From: VBAS01 sp964444975
GTDB taxonomy: Bacteria; Bacteroidota; Bacteroidia; Chitinophagales; Chitinophagaceae
Direction of reading: 5' to 3'
NCBI GenBank assembly: GCA_964444975.1
Contig: CAYUJD010000122.1
Location: 1-6,835 of the forward strand
Length of the DNA: 6,835 bases
In this document: one piece after another, positions 1 to 4,778 of the stretch
Layout: the number at the start of each line of letters is the position of its first letter
How positions within the stretch are numbered: position 1 is the first letter of the stretch
Position numbers and translations under genes: made by a program
The notes under the pieces: model-generated
What the model was told of the DNA's origin: nothing
Database searches by the model: none
The model's input: only the letters and a program-made list of their open reading frames with translations

Positions 1-106
1 CTTCGGAAGTGATATGGCCGTTGCCGCGGATGCGCTTGCCAAACATTTCGCGGCAACTGCTGCCAAACAAAAGAATGACGAAGGAAAATAATAAGCTTTT
101 TTTCAT
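1..106 (-). CDS. N-terminus of putative GIN-domain (DUF2807-like) lipoprotein, cut by window edge
   Basis: Reading leftwards from ATG at 106-104, 35 codons stay open to the window edge. The peptide starts MKKSLLFSFVILLFGSSC: a lysine-rich n-region, a hydrophobic core and a lipobox-like GSSC, so Cys18 is the likely lipidated residue and the protein is probably an outer-membrane or periplasmic lipoprotein. The following residues, GKRIRGNGHITSE, resemble the first strand of head-GIN/DUF2807 domains, where a G-x-G-x-I-x-x-E pattern opens a repetitive beta structure. These proteins are common in Bacteroidota and are annotated as putative autotransporter-adhesin heads; their function is poorly known. 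The gene is too short for most ORF callers here. It is divergent from guaA. The lipoprotein signal is seen directly; the GIN assignment rests on about 13 residues and is tentative. Confidence 0.62.
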   Translation of the reverse strand, partial: MKKSLLFSFVILLFGSSCREMFGKRIRGNGHITSE

Positions 107-226
107 GATTTCAGTTTTGGAGGTCCGAAGGTAACTTGTTTTCATTTGCGGGAAGCTGGGTTATGTGATGAGAGGCGTGGGGTCCGGGTGGCAGTCTTTT
201 TTTACAAAGGTCTTTATTTTAAGGAA

Positions 227-254
227 TCAATTTTCAATGTGCAATGTTCAAGTG
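227..254. repeat. Short heptanucleotide tandem array (4 units)
   Basis: Four adjacent 7-bp units share a (t/g)caa core: tcaattt at 227-233, then tcaatgt, gcaatgt and tcaagtg. The periodicity fades after 254. It resembles the degenerate heptamer arrays at 442-462, 940-1073 and 2263-2325 in unit length, though not in core sequence. In form it recalls the short tandemly repeated repetitive (STRR) heptamers of cyanobacteria. Confidence 0.5.
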
Positions 255-302
255 ACGGCTAACGAACAGGAAGCTGAAAGCCGTAACCATTTGTTTTGCT
301 CA

Positions 303-376
303 ATGCCTAACCAGGGCACGGGACGATGAACGGAGCGTCGCAACGGAAGTTTAACCGGAGCTGCTGAAGCTGGCAT
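303..376. other. Candidate structured 74-nt element upstream of guaA
   Basis: The ends ATGCC (303-307) and GGCAT (372-376) are complementary and would close a 74-nt domain. Inside are three possible hairpins: GACG (322-325) with CGTC (336-339); AAC (342-344) with GTT (349-351) closing a GGAA, GNRA-type loop; and AGCT (359-362) with AGCT (368-371). CCAG (311-314) could instead pair with CTGG (370-373). The multi-branch shape suggests a structured RNA or a dispersed repeat. It is not a tRNA: there is no T-arm GTTC motif and no recognisable anticodon arm. I recognise no known riboswitch. The stems are short, so chance folding remains possible. The strand is undetermined. Confidence 0.3.
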
Positions 377-382
377 CAAAAT

Positions 383-390
383 AATATTTG
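383..390 (+). promoter_or_regulatory. Weak promoter-like -7 box upstream of guaA
   Basis: The sequence aatatttg differs by one base from the Bacteroidota -7 consensus TAnnTTTG. No good -33 TTTG lies at the usual spacing. A start just downstream would fall in or beside the inverted repeat at 395-408, giving a leader of about 80 nt. Confidence 0.22.
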
Positions 391-394
391 CAAC

Positions 395-408
395 CCGGAA
401 AGTTCCGG
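395..408. repeat. Perfect inverted repeat upstream of guaA
   Basis: CCGGAA and TTCCGG are separated by two bases (AG). This could be a small RNA hairpin at the 5' end of a guaA leader or a dimeric regulator site. No T run follows directly, so it is not a classic terminator. Confidence 0.4.
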
Positions 409-441
409 CAGGTAAGCTATTTTCAATTTTACTGAACCCGA

Positions 442-462
442 CAACCGGCAATCAGCAATACA
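442..462. repeat. Short heptanucleotide tandem array (3 units)
   Basis: Three adjacent 7-bp units share a caa core: caaccgg, caatcag and caataca. The array ends 14 bp before the guaA start codon. It has the same period as the other heptamer arrays in this window. Confidence 0.42.
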
Positions 463-463
463 T

Positions 464-471
464 TATCTTCG
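464..471 (+). promoter_or_regulatory. Promoter-like -7 box abutting the guaA start
   Basis: TATCTTCG matches the Bacteroidota -7 consensus TAnnTTTG except for one base (C for T). It ends five bases before the ATG at 477, so a transcript from here would be leaderless or nearly so. No convincing -33 element is seen. It competes with the box at 383-390 as the guaA promoter. Confidence 0.28.
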
Positions 472-476
472 CAACC

Positions 477-2120
477 ATGACGGAAAAAATCCTGGTTCTT
501 GATTTCGGCTCACAATATACCCAACTGATAGCCCGTGCCGTGCGGGAAGCCAATGTGTACTGCGAAATTATTCCTTACCACAAAAGTTTTGAATACGAGC
601 CGGGCCTGAAGGGCATCATCCTGAGCGGCTCACCGTTTTCAGTGAACGATCCCAGTGCGCCGGATGTGAATGTGCAGCTGATGACGGCCCGTGTGCCGGT
701 GCTGGGTGTGTGCTACGGGGCGCAACTGACGGCAAAGCGCTACGGCGGCCGGGTGGAAAAAAGCAACAAGCGGGAATATGGCCGTGCCCTGCTGCACAAA
801 CAAAAAGACGATGTGCTGCTACACGACGTGATGGAAAAAAGCCAGGTGTGGATGAGTCATGCTGACACCATACTGGAACTGCCGGAAGGCTTCGAGCTAC
901 TGGCAACAACGGAAAGCATCCCGGTGGCGGCTTTTAAGAAATCGGTAGTCGGAAGTCGGAAGTCAGCCCCGAACGTTCGGGGCAGAAATCAAAAGTCAGG
1001 CAACGGGATTCAGACATCCGATAGCAGACAACCAACCTCAGACATCAGGCATCCTGCATCCAGCTTCCCTCTCTACGGACTCCAGTTTCATCCCGAAGTA
1101 TATCACAGTATCGAGGGTAAAAAAATTCTGCACAACTTTTTGGTGAACATCTGCGGCTGCACGCAAGACTGGACGCCGGCGCATTTTATTTCCGATACGG
1201 TGGAGGCATTGAAAAAACAAATCGGCAGCCGCAAAGTGATAATGGCATTGAGCGGCGGCGTGGATTCTACCATTGCAGCCACGTTAATTCATAAAGCCAT
1301 CGGTGATCACCTGCACGGAATTTTTGTTGACAACGGCGTGCTGCGCAAAAATGAATTTGAAAATGTATTGGCCACCTACACAAGGCTTGGACTGAATGTA
1401 AAAGGTGTGGATGCCAAAACTATTTTTTACCGCGAGCTGGCCGGCAAAACCGATCCTGAATCGAAACGCAAAACCATCGGCCGGCTGTTTATTGAAATTT
1501 TCCAGGATGAAGCAAAGCACATTGAAGGAATAGAAATGCTGGGGCAGGGCACTATATATCCCGATGTGATTGAAAGCATGTCGGTGCACGGGCCGTCGGT
1601 CACCATCAAATCGCACCACAATGTGGGCGGGCTGCCGGAGCAGATGCACCTGGAGCTGGTGGAGCCGCTGCGCTTTTTATTTAAGGATGAAGTGCGCAAA
1701 GTGGGCCATGAGCTGGGCATACCCGGTGAAATGATTAACCGGCATCCGTTTCCCGGGCCGGGACTTGCCATCCGGATCTTGGGCGAAGTGACAGAAGAAA
1801 AAGTGCAGCTGCTGCAGGAAGCCGATCATATTTATACAAAAGCCCTGAAAGATCATCACCTCTATGCAACGGTATGGCAGGCGGGTGCAATCTTACTGCC
1901 TGTGAAAAGCGTAGGCGTGATGGGTGATGAAAGGACCTATGAATACACTGTGGCGCTGCGTGCCGTAACCAGCGTAGATGGCATGACGGCCGACTGGGCT
2001 CACCTGCCATATGATTTCTTGGCTTATGTAAGCAATGAAATCATCAACAATGTAAAAGGCATCAACCGGGTAGTGTACGACATCAGCAGCAAGCCGCCGG
2101 CTACGATTGAATGGGAGTAG
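477..2120 (+). CDS. guaA: GMP synthase (glutamine-hydrolysing) with repeat-derived insert
   Basis: GuaA converts XMP, glutamine and ATP to GMP, the last step of de novo guanine nucleotide synthesis, in the cytoplasm. The 547-aa product has an N-terminal class I glutamine amidotransferase domain (about 4-225) with nucleophile Cys79 in GVCYGAQL and the His205/Glu207 pair in QFHPE. The ATP-pyrophosphatase domain follows (about 235-420) with P-loop SGGVDST at 259-265. The C-terminal dimerisation domain has HPFPGPGLAIRI (423-434) and the family ending KPPATIEWE. The ATG at 477 gives the usual start TEKILVLDFGSQYTQLIAR. Family members are about 505-525 aa; the excess is an insert at about 156-197, between the strand ending VAAFKK and the strand PLYGLQFHPE, encoded by 7-bp-periodic repeat DNA. 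All catalytic motifs are intact and the frame is unbroken, so the enzyme is probably functional. No Shine-Dalgarno site is evident, as is usual in Bacteroidota. Confidence 0.98.
   Translation: MTEKILVLDFGSQYTQLIARAVREANVYCEIIPYHKSFEYEPGLKGIILSGSPFSVNDPSAPDVNVQLMTARVPVLGVCYGAQLTAKRYGGRVEKSNKREYGRALLHKQKDDVLLHDVMEKSQVWMSHADTILELPEGFELLATTESIPVAAFKKSVVGSRKSAPNVRGRNQKSGNGIQTSDSRQPTSDIRHPASSFPLYGLQFHPEVYHSIEGKKILHNFLVNICGCTQDWTPAHFISDTVEALKKQIGSRKVIMALSGGVDSTIAATLIHKAIGDHLHGIFVDNGVLRKNEFENVLATYTRLGLNVKGVDAKTIFYRELAGKTDPESKRKTIGRLFIEIFQDEAKHIEGIEMLGQGTIYPDVIESMSVHGPSVTIKSHHNVGGLPEQMHLELVEPLRFLFKDEVRKVGHELGIPGEMINRHPFPGPGLAIRILGEVTEEKVQLLQEADHIYTKALKDHHLYATVWQAGAILLPVKSVGVMGDERTYEYTVALRAVTSVDGMTADWAHLPYDFLAYVSNEIINNVKGINRVVYDISSKPPATIEWE
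940..1073. repeat. Heptanucleotide repeat block inserted in frame within guaA
   Basis: Two 7-bp-periodic tracts flank a palindrome. The left tract (940-967) has units of the type agtcgga, including two identical units at 947-960. The right tract (1011-1073) has nine units, mostly of the form c(a/c)nncat or cagacnn; cagacat occurs at both 1011-1017 and 1039-1045. Three heptamers equal seven codons, so the protein shows a 7-residue echo: SDSRQPT followed by SDIRHPA. The DNA resembles intergenic repeat material, yet it sits inside the glutaminase domain without breaking the frame. Confidence 0.72.
967..982. repeat. Perfect 16-bp palindrome inside the guaA insert
   Basis: CCCCGAACGTTCGGGG is its own reverse complement. 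It lies between the two heptamer tracts of the guaA insert and encodes roughly PNVRG. In mRNA it could form a GC-capped hairpin only with a loop opened at the centre. Confidence 0.8.
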
Positions 2121-2145
2121 CCCCCTGACCCCCTAAAGGGAGAAC
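2121..2145. repeat. C-rich intergenic repeat-like segment after guaA
   Basis: Immediately after the guaA stop comes CCCCCTGACCCCCTAAAGGG (2121-2140), with CCC/GGG arms around TAAA at 2131-2140. C-rich segments of this type, with a nearby G-rich arm, recur between genes in Bacteroidota genomes by my recollection. The stem is too short and no T run follows, so I do not call a terminator; guaA and the next gene, 77 bp apart, could be co-transcribed. Confidence 0.4.
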
Positions 2146-2197
2146 TTAGTTAGAGATCACACTATTTATTTTAAAACGTTACACGGTAGAACAGTTT

Positions 2198-3442
2198 ATG
2201 AAAAGAATGTTATTGAAGAATTTTTTCAGCAGTTACTTTCTTTTCCCTCGCAGAAGATCCTTTTGGCAATTGCCTGTTGCTTCTTGCTTATTGCAAATTA
2301 TTTATTGCTTGTTGCCGGTTACCAGTTCATTTGCGCAAAACGATACGGTAAAACAAAAGATCGCCGTTTTTGCGCCGCTGTATCTCGATTCAGCATTTGA
2401 TGCGGCGGGCAATTACCGGTACGAAAAAAATTTTCCCAAGTTTATCAACCCCGGTCTTGAGTTTTACGAAGGTGTGCAGCTGGCCATTGATTCGATGAAC
2501 AAAGAAAAAGTACCGCTGGATGTTTATGTGTATGATACCCGTTCGGCTGCAGTGCTGAAAGAGCAGGTGGAAACCCTCGACAGTAGTGTGGGTCTCATCA
2601 TTGCCCATGCCACCATGCAGGAAAACTGGGTGCTGGCTTATGAAGCGCAGGTGCGCCGAATTCCTTACATCAACGTAAACCTGCCCAACGATGGCGGCAT
2701 CACCGGCAATCCCTATTTCATCATGCTGAACCCGTCGCTGAAAACACATGTGGAAGGTGTGTATCGCTTTTTACAAAAATATTTTTTAACCAATACCGTG
2801 CTGGTGCTTAGTAAAAAAGGCCCGATGGAGGATGTGATTAAAAACTATATCGGCGATTACAGCCGCACTACTGCATCCGTGCCACTGAAGATGAAATATG
2901 TTGACCTCACTGACAGTTTTACGGTGAAAGAGATGGCGCCGCTGCTCGACAGCAACCGGCAGAACGTATGCCTGGCAGCCAGCCTTGATGATCATTTCAA
3001 CCGGCGGCTGATTACGCAAATCGCAGCGTTTGGAAAACAGTACCGCACAAGCATCATCGGTATGCCCACGCTGGATAACCTTGAAAAACATTTTGGGAAA
3101 CATGAATTCCGCGGGCCAGAAATCATTTACGGGCATCCGTTTTACAATGCAAAAAACGATACGGTGAGCAAGGGAATCATTCATTATTTCAACACAAAAA
3201 TGTATGCCCGCCCCAGCGACATGGTATTTCGCGGCTACGAAGTTTTCTGGAAATATGCCCGGCTGCTGCTGCAGCACCGCTCGGAGCTTTCTTCCAATCT
3301 TCACGATAAAAAATATAAAGTGTTCACCGATTTTGATGTGCAGCCCATGCTGAACCGGCAAACGATGACGATGGAGTATTTTGAAAACCGCAAGCTCTAT
3401 TTTCTGCGCTGGCAGGATGGCGTGCTGAAGGCGGTGAACTGA
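2198..3442 (+). CDS. Secreted periplasmic-binding-protein-like (type 1 fold) protein
   Basis: The 414-aa product has a long signal peptide: a basic, aromatic n-region with Arg18-Arg20, a hydrophobic stretch at about 22-43, and a probable cleavage after SSFA at residue 47, leaving mature QNDTVKQ. The mature part begins KIAVFAPLYLDSAFD (about 53-67), then GLEFYEGVQLAIDSM (about 86-100) and further alternating strands and helices (e.g. VGLIIAHATMQ, IPYINVNLP, NTVLVLSKKG). This is the pattern of type 1 periplasmic binding proteins (Leu/Ile/Val-binding, Peripla_BP_6-like). Relatives in Bacteroidota are often annotated as amino-acid ABC transporter substrate-binding proteins, some with an added LysM domain, which is absent here. 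No permease or ATPase lies in the window, so the ligand is unknown. It lies 77 bp after guaA on the same strand. The ATG at 2198 is chosen because it keeps a basic n-region; the second Met (codon 4) is an alternative. The signal-peptide core is encoded by a heptamer array. Confidence 0.78.
   Translation: MKRMLLKNFFSSYFLFPRRRSFWQLPVASCLLQIIYCLLPVTSSFAQNDTVKQKIAVFAPLYLDSAFDAAGNYRYEKNFPKFINPGLEFYEGVQLAIDSMNKEKVPLDVYVYDTRSAAVLKEQVETLDSSVGLIIAHATMQENWVLAYEAQVRRIPYINVNLPNDGGITGNPYFIMLNPSLKTHVEGVYRFLQKYFLTNTVLVLSKKGPMEDVIKNYIGDYSRTTASVPLKMKYVDLTDSFTVKEMAPLLDSNRQNVCLAASLDDHFNRRLITQIAAFGKQYRTSIIGMPTLDNLEKHFGKHEFRGPEIIYGHPFYNAKNDTVSKGIIHYFNTKMYARPSDMVFRGYEVFWKYARLLLQHRSELSSNLHDKKYKVFTDFDVQPMLNRQTMTMEYFENRKLYFLRWQDGVLKAVN
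2263..2325. repeat. Nine-unit heptanucleotide array encoding the signal-peptide core
   Basis: Nine consecutive 7-bp units begin with tt, and six of them with ttgc (for example ttgcctg at 2270-2276 and ttgcttg at 2305-2311). The 63-bp tract equals 21 codons and gives three 7-residue echoes in the protein: LPVASCL, LQIIYCL and LPVTSSF (the last runs just past the array). The translation is hydrophobic and forms the h-region of the signal peptide. Confidence 0.75.
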
Positions 3443-3565
3443 AATGATATGTAGCCGGCTGCAGTAATTCTTATCATCACCTGTTGTGTCACTCACTTAT
3501 ACGTTCTGTAATTCTATGCAACCTGGTTTGAGGCTTTCTTCAGGTGTTGTGCTGTTTCCCCTGTC

Positions 3566-3767
3566 CGGCTGGCGTAGGTGTCTGCCCCCGCTTATACATT
3601 TTCCTTAGTTCGAAGTACTTCCCCGTCCCGACTAAGTCGGGAGGGGATAGTGGGCAGTCTTTTCTTCGGCTGGCGTAGGGGTCCACCCCCACTTGTAGAT
3701 TTTCCTTAGTTCGTAGTACTTCCACGTCCCGACTAAGTCGGGAGGGGATAGTGGGCATTCCACTTTT
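3566..3767. repeat. 101-bp tandem repeat, copies 1 and 2
   Basis: Copy 1 is 3566-3666 and copy 2 is 3667-3767, head to tail. Each starts cggctggcgtagg and has the near-palindrome TCCCGACTAAGTCGGGA at offset 60 (3626-3642 and 3727-3743). Flanking CCCC/GGGG arms extend that hairpin around one extra G in copy 1; copy 2 has an A in the CCCC arm. An outer pair, CCC(A/G)CT at offset 21 and AGTGGG at offset 83, could enclose it. The unit is not a multiple of three, which argues against coding. The same unit recurs in the same orientation at 4410-4611. Confidence 0.9.
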
Positions 3768-3833
3768 CGATTGACGTATGCAAGCTTCATTATCTTGTAC
3801 ATTTACTTCACCGACTTAATGGCTGCTTAATAT

Positions 3834-3884
3834 CCCCGCAGGCGGGGGCCGGGTTCACGGGCCCGGGAAAAAAACAGGCGGGGG
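3834..3884. repeat. GC-rich double inverted repeat and direct repeat before the DUF559 gene
   Basis: CCCCGC (3834-3839) and GCGGGG (3842-3847) form one inverted repeat; CCGGG (3849-3853) and CCCGG (3862-3866) form a second with an 8-nt loop. A run of seven A follows (3868-3874). The decamer CAGGCGGGGG occurs at 3839-3848 and again at 3875-3884. Hairpins followed by A rather than T on the plus strand, with no T run on the minus-strand exit side, do not make an intrinsic terminator in either direction. This could be an edge structure of the DUF559 cassette. Confidence 0.5.
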
Positions 3885-3982
3885 TGGAACTTAGGCCACC
3901 GCACCAAAAAAAAATTCTATTCGCCCGGAAAAATTTCAAACCGCAAGAAGGAAAAACCACAGCACTTAGTAACTTCCAACCA

Positions 3983-4391
3983 ATGAATGAAAAATACGAT
4001 AATTACAACTACAACAAAAAACTTCAGCCCTATGCCAACAGGCTGCGCAAAACCATGACTAAAGCGGAAGCCTGCCTATGGAAGTATGTGCTTAAGGCAA
4101 GACAGCTCAGGGGGTACCAGTTTCGCCGCCAGCGACCGGTGCTGTGGTACATAGCCGACTTTATGTGCAAAAAACTTATGCTTGTAATTGAAGTGGATGG
4201 ACTTTCTCATACATGGGAAGAAACCATCCGGAAGGATAAAAAGAAAAACTGCCGATCTTGCAGCGGCTGGCTTTACCGTACTGCGCTTTACTGATGATGA
4301 AGTGCTGAATCATATCAGTGAGGTAAAAACCATCCTGGAGGAGTGGATTGACAGGAAGGTAAACAGCGGTTCTTTGCCATCTGCTGAGTGA
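3983..4391 (+). pseudogene. DUF559-family (Vsr-like nuclease fold) gene, broken by +1 frameshift
   Basis: From ATG at 3983 the first frame encodes 88 residues matching the DUF559 pattern: NYNKKLQPYANRLRKTMTKA, then W33, GYQFRRQRPV, and the nuclease core YIADF (Asp59) followed by LVIEVDG (Glu70, Asp72) and His76. This is a PD-(D/E)XK-type core related to very-short-patch repair endonucleases. After Lys88 the first frame drifts into unrelated residues and stops at 4294. The frame one base ahead continues as expected, TADLAAAGFTVLRFTDDEVL, to a stop at 4389-4391. Removing one A from the run at 4244-4248 would restore a 135-aa protein of normal family size. The start at 3983 is chosen because family similarity begins there; no good ribosome site is visible. 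Its cellular role is unknown; family members often occur among repeats. A programmed frameshift or a homopolymer sequencing error are alternatives to real decay. Confidence 0.8.
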
Positions 4392-4409
4392 AGAAGATTT
4401 TCTTTTCTT

Positions 4410-4632
4410 CGGTTTGCGTAGGGGTCCACCCCCACTTATAGATTTCCTTAGTTCGTAGTATTTCCCCCGTCCCGACTAAGTCGGGAGGGGATAGTGGGCA
4501 GTCTTTTCTTCGTCTGACGTAGGTGTCCACCCCCACTTATAGATTTTCCTAAGTTGGTACTGCTTCCCCGTCCCGACTAAGGCGGGAGGGGATAGTAAGC
4601 AGTTTTCTTTTTGATTGGTGTAGGGGTTCACT
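4410..4632. repeat. 101-bp tandem repeat, copies 3, 4 and a 3' fragment
   Basis: Copy 3 is 4410-4510, copy 4 is 4511-4611, and a truncated start of a fifth (gtgtaggggttcac) ends near 4632. They have the same orientation as copies 1 and 2. The palindrome lies again at offset 60: 4470-4486 intact in copy 3, and 4571-4587 in copy 4 with one base change (GG for GT) that breaks a pair. Copy 4 also has AGTAAG in place of the outer-arm AGTGGG, so it is the most decayed. The tail tcttttctt of a unit is already present at 4401-4409, directly before copy 3, as if the DUF559 cassette interrupted a longer array. Confidence 0.88.
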
Positions 4633-4648
4633 ACCGATGAGTGGCAAC

Positions 4649-4685
4649 AAAAAAAGCCATCCCGGATTTTACCCGGAATGGCTTT
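4649..4685 (-). terminator. Rho-independent terminator of the T9SS surface-protein gene
   Basis: On the minus strand a stem GCCAT-(mismatch)-CCGG type pairs 4656-4665 with 4673-4682 around a 7-nt loop, with flanking AAA/TTT extending it. A run of seven T (plus-strand A at 4649-4655) follows on the exit side. It lies about 95 bp beyond the stop codon of the minus-strand gene. In the plus direction only three T follow, so it is mainly a minus-strand terminator. Confidence 0.88.
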
Positions 4686-4724
4686 GGTCCAGAAACCGTC
4701 CTTTGATTAATATTGTTCTTTCTT

Positions 4725-4754
4725 CTGCGGGAGACTGCTTCGCTCCGCTCGCAG
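4725..4754. repeat. Imperfect hairpin in the 3' untranslated region
   Basis: CTGCG (4725-4729) pairs with CGCAG (4750-4754) and GGAG (4730-4733) with CTCC (4743-4746), leaving GCT unpaired on one side and a 9-nt loop. It lies between the stop codon of the surface-protein gene and its terminator. It looks like a dispersed intergenic repeat or an RNA-stability element; no T run follows, so it is not a second terminator. Confidence 0.4.
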
Positions 4755-4778
4755 GTAATCGCTGCGCCTGCAGGTTTG

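Larger units (their letters stand above)
107..476. other. Divergent intergenic region between the lipoprotein gene and guaA
   Basis: This 370-bp gap separates two divergent starts and so should hold both promoters. An open frame on the minus strand (248-451) has no recognisable domain and overlaps repeat-like, foldable DNA, so I do not call it a gene. The gap holds heptamer arrays (227-254, 442-462), a loose hairpin at 255-284 (ACGGCT/AGCCGT, 18-nt loop), a foldable 74-nt element, an inverted repeat and two weak promoter-like boxes. For the leftward gene, the plus-strand box caaaggtc at 205-212 (GACCTTTG on the minus strand) is 5 of 6 to the fixed bases of the Bacteroidota -7 consensus TAnnTTTG, which is weak. 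Confidence 0.6.
3443..3982. other. Gene-poor region: tandem repeats and GC-rich inverted repeats
   Basis: No convincing gene is present in these 540 bp. The first part (3443-3565) shows no clear structure beyond the 8-bp palindrome agccggct at 3452-3459 and no clear terminator for the upstream gene. Next come two 101-bp repeats (3566-3767) and the first bases of a third, degenerate unit (3768-3780). Then follow a TATCTTG box at 3791-3797, one T short of a Bacteroidota -7 element, and a GC-rich hairpin pair at 3834-3867. A minus-strand frame over the repeats (3540-3758) is translated repeat DNA, not a gene. The frame of the DUF559 gene is open upstream to 3884 (GTG), but family similarity begins only near 3983. 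Confidence 0.6.

Noticed and set aside
303..376. tRNA gene, because of the 74-nt length and cloverleaf-like fold
   Set aside because: No 7-bp acceptor stem, no GTTC T-loop motif and no plausible anticodon arm.
248..451. 67-codon minus-strand open frame in the guaA upstream region
   Set aside because: No domain or signal, and it overlaps repeat-like and foldable DNA; better explained as a chance frame over a structured element.
2786..3496. 236-codon minus-strand open frame
   Set aside because: It is antisense to the binding-protein-like gene, which has clear family patterns and a signal peptide on the plus strand.
3540..3758. Minus-strand open frame across repeat copies 1 and 2 (and a similar one at 4315-4536)
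   Set aside because: The proteins are translations of the 101-bp repeat. The unit is not a multiple of three and carries strong palindromes, so coding is unlikely.
3834..3874. Rho-independent terminator
   Set aside because: The hairpins are followed by A rather than T on the plus strand, and no T run lies on the exit side in the minus direction.
3566..4611. CRISPR array
   Set aside because: The units are 101 bp, head to tail and similar along their whole length, with no unique spacers and no cas genes in view.
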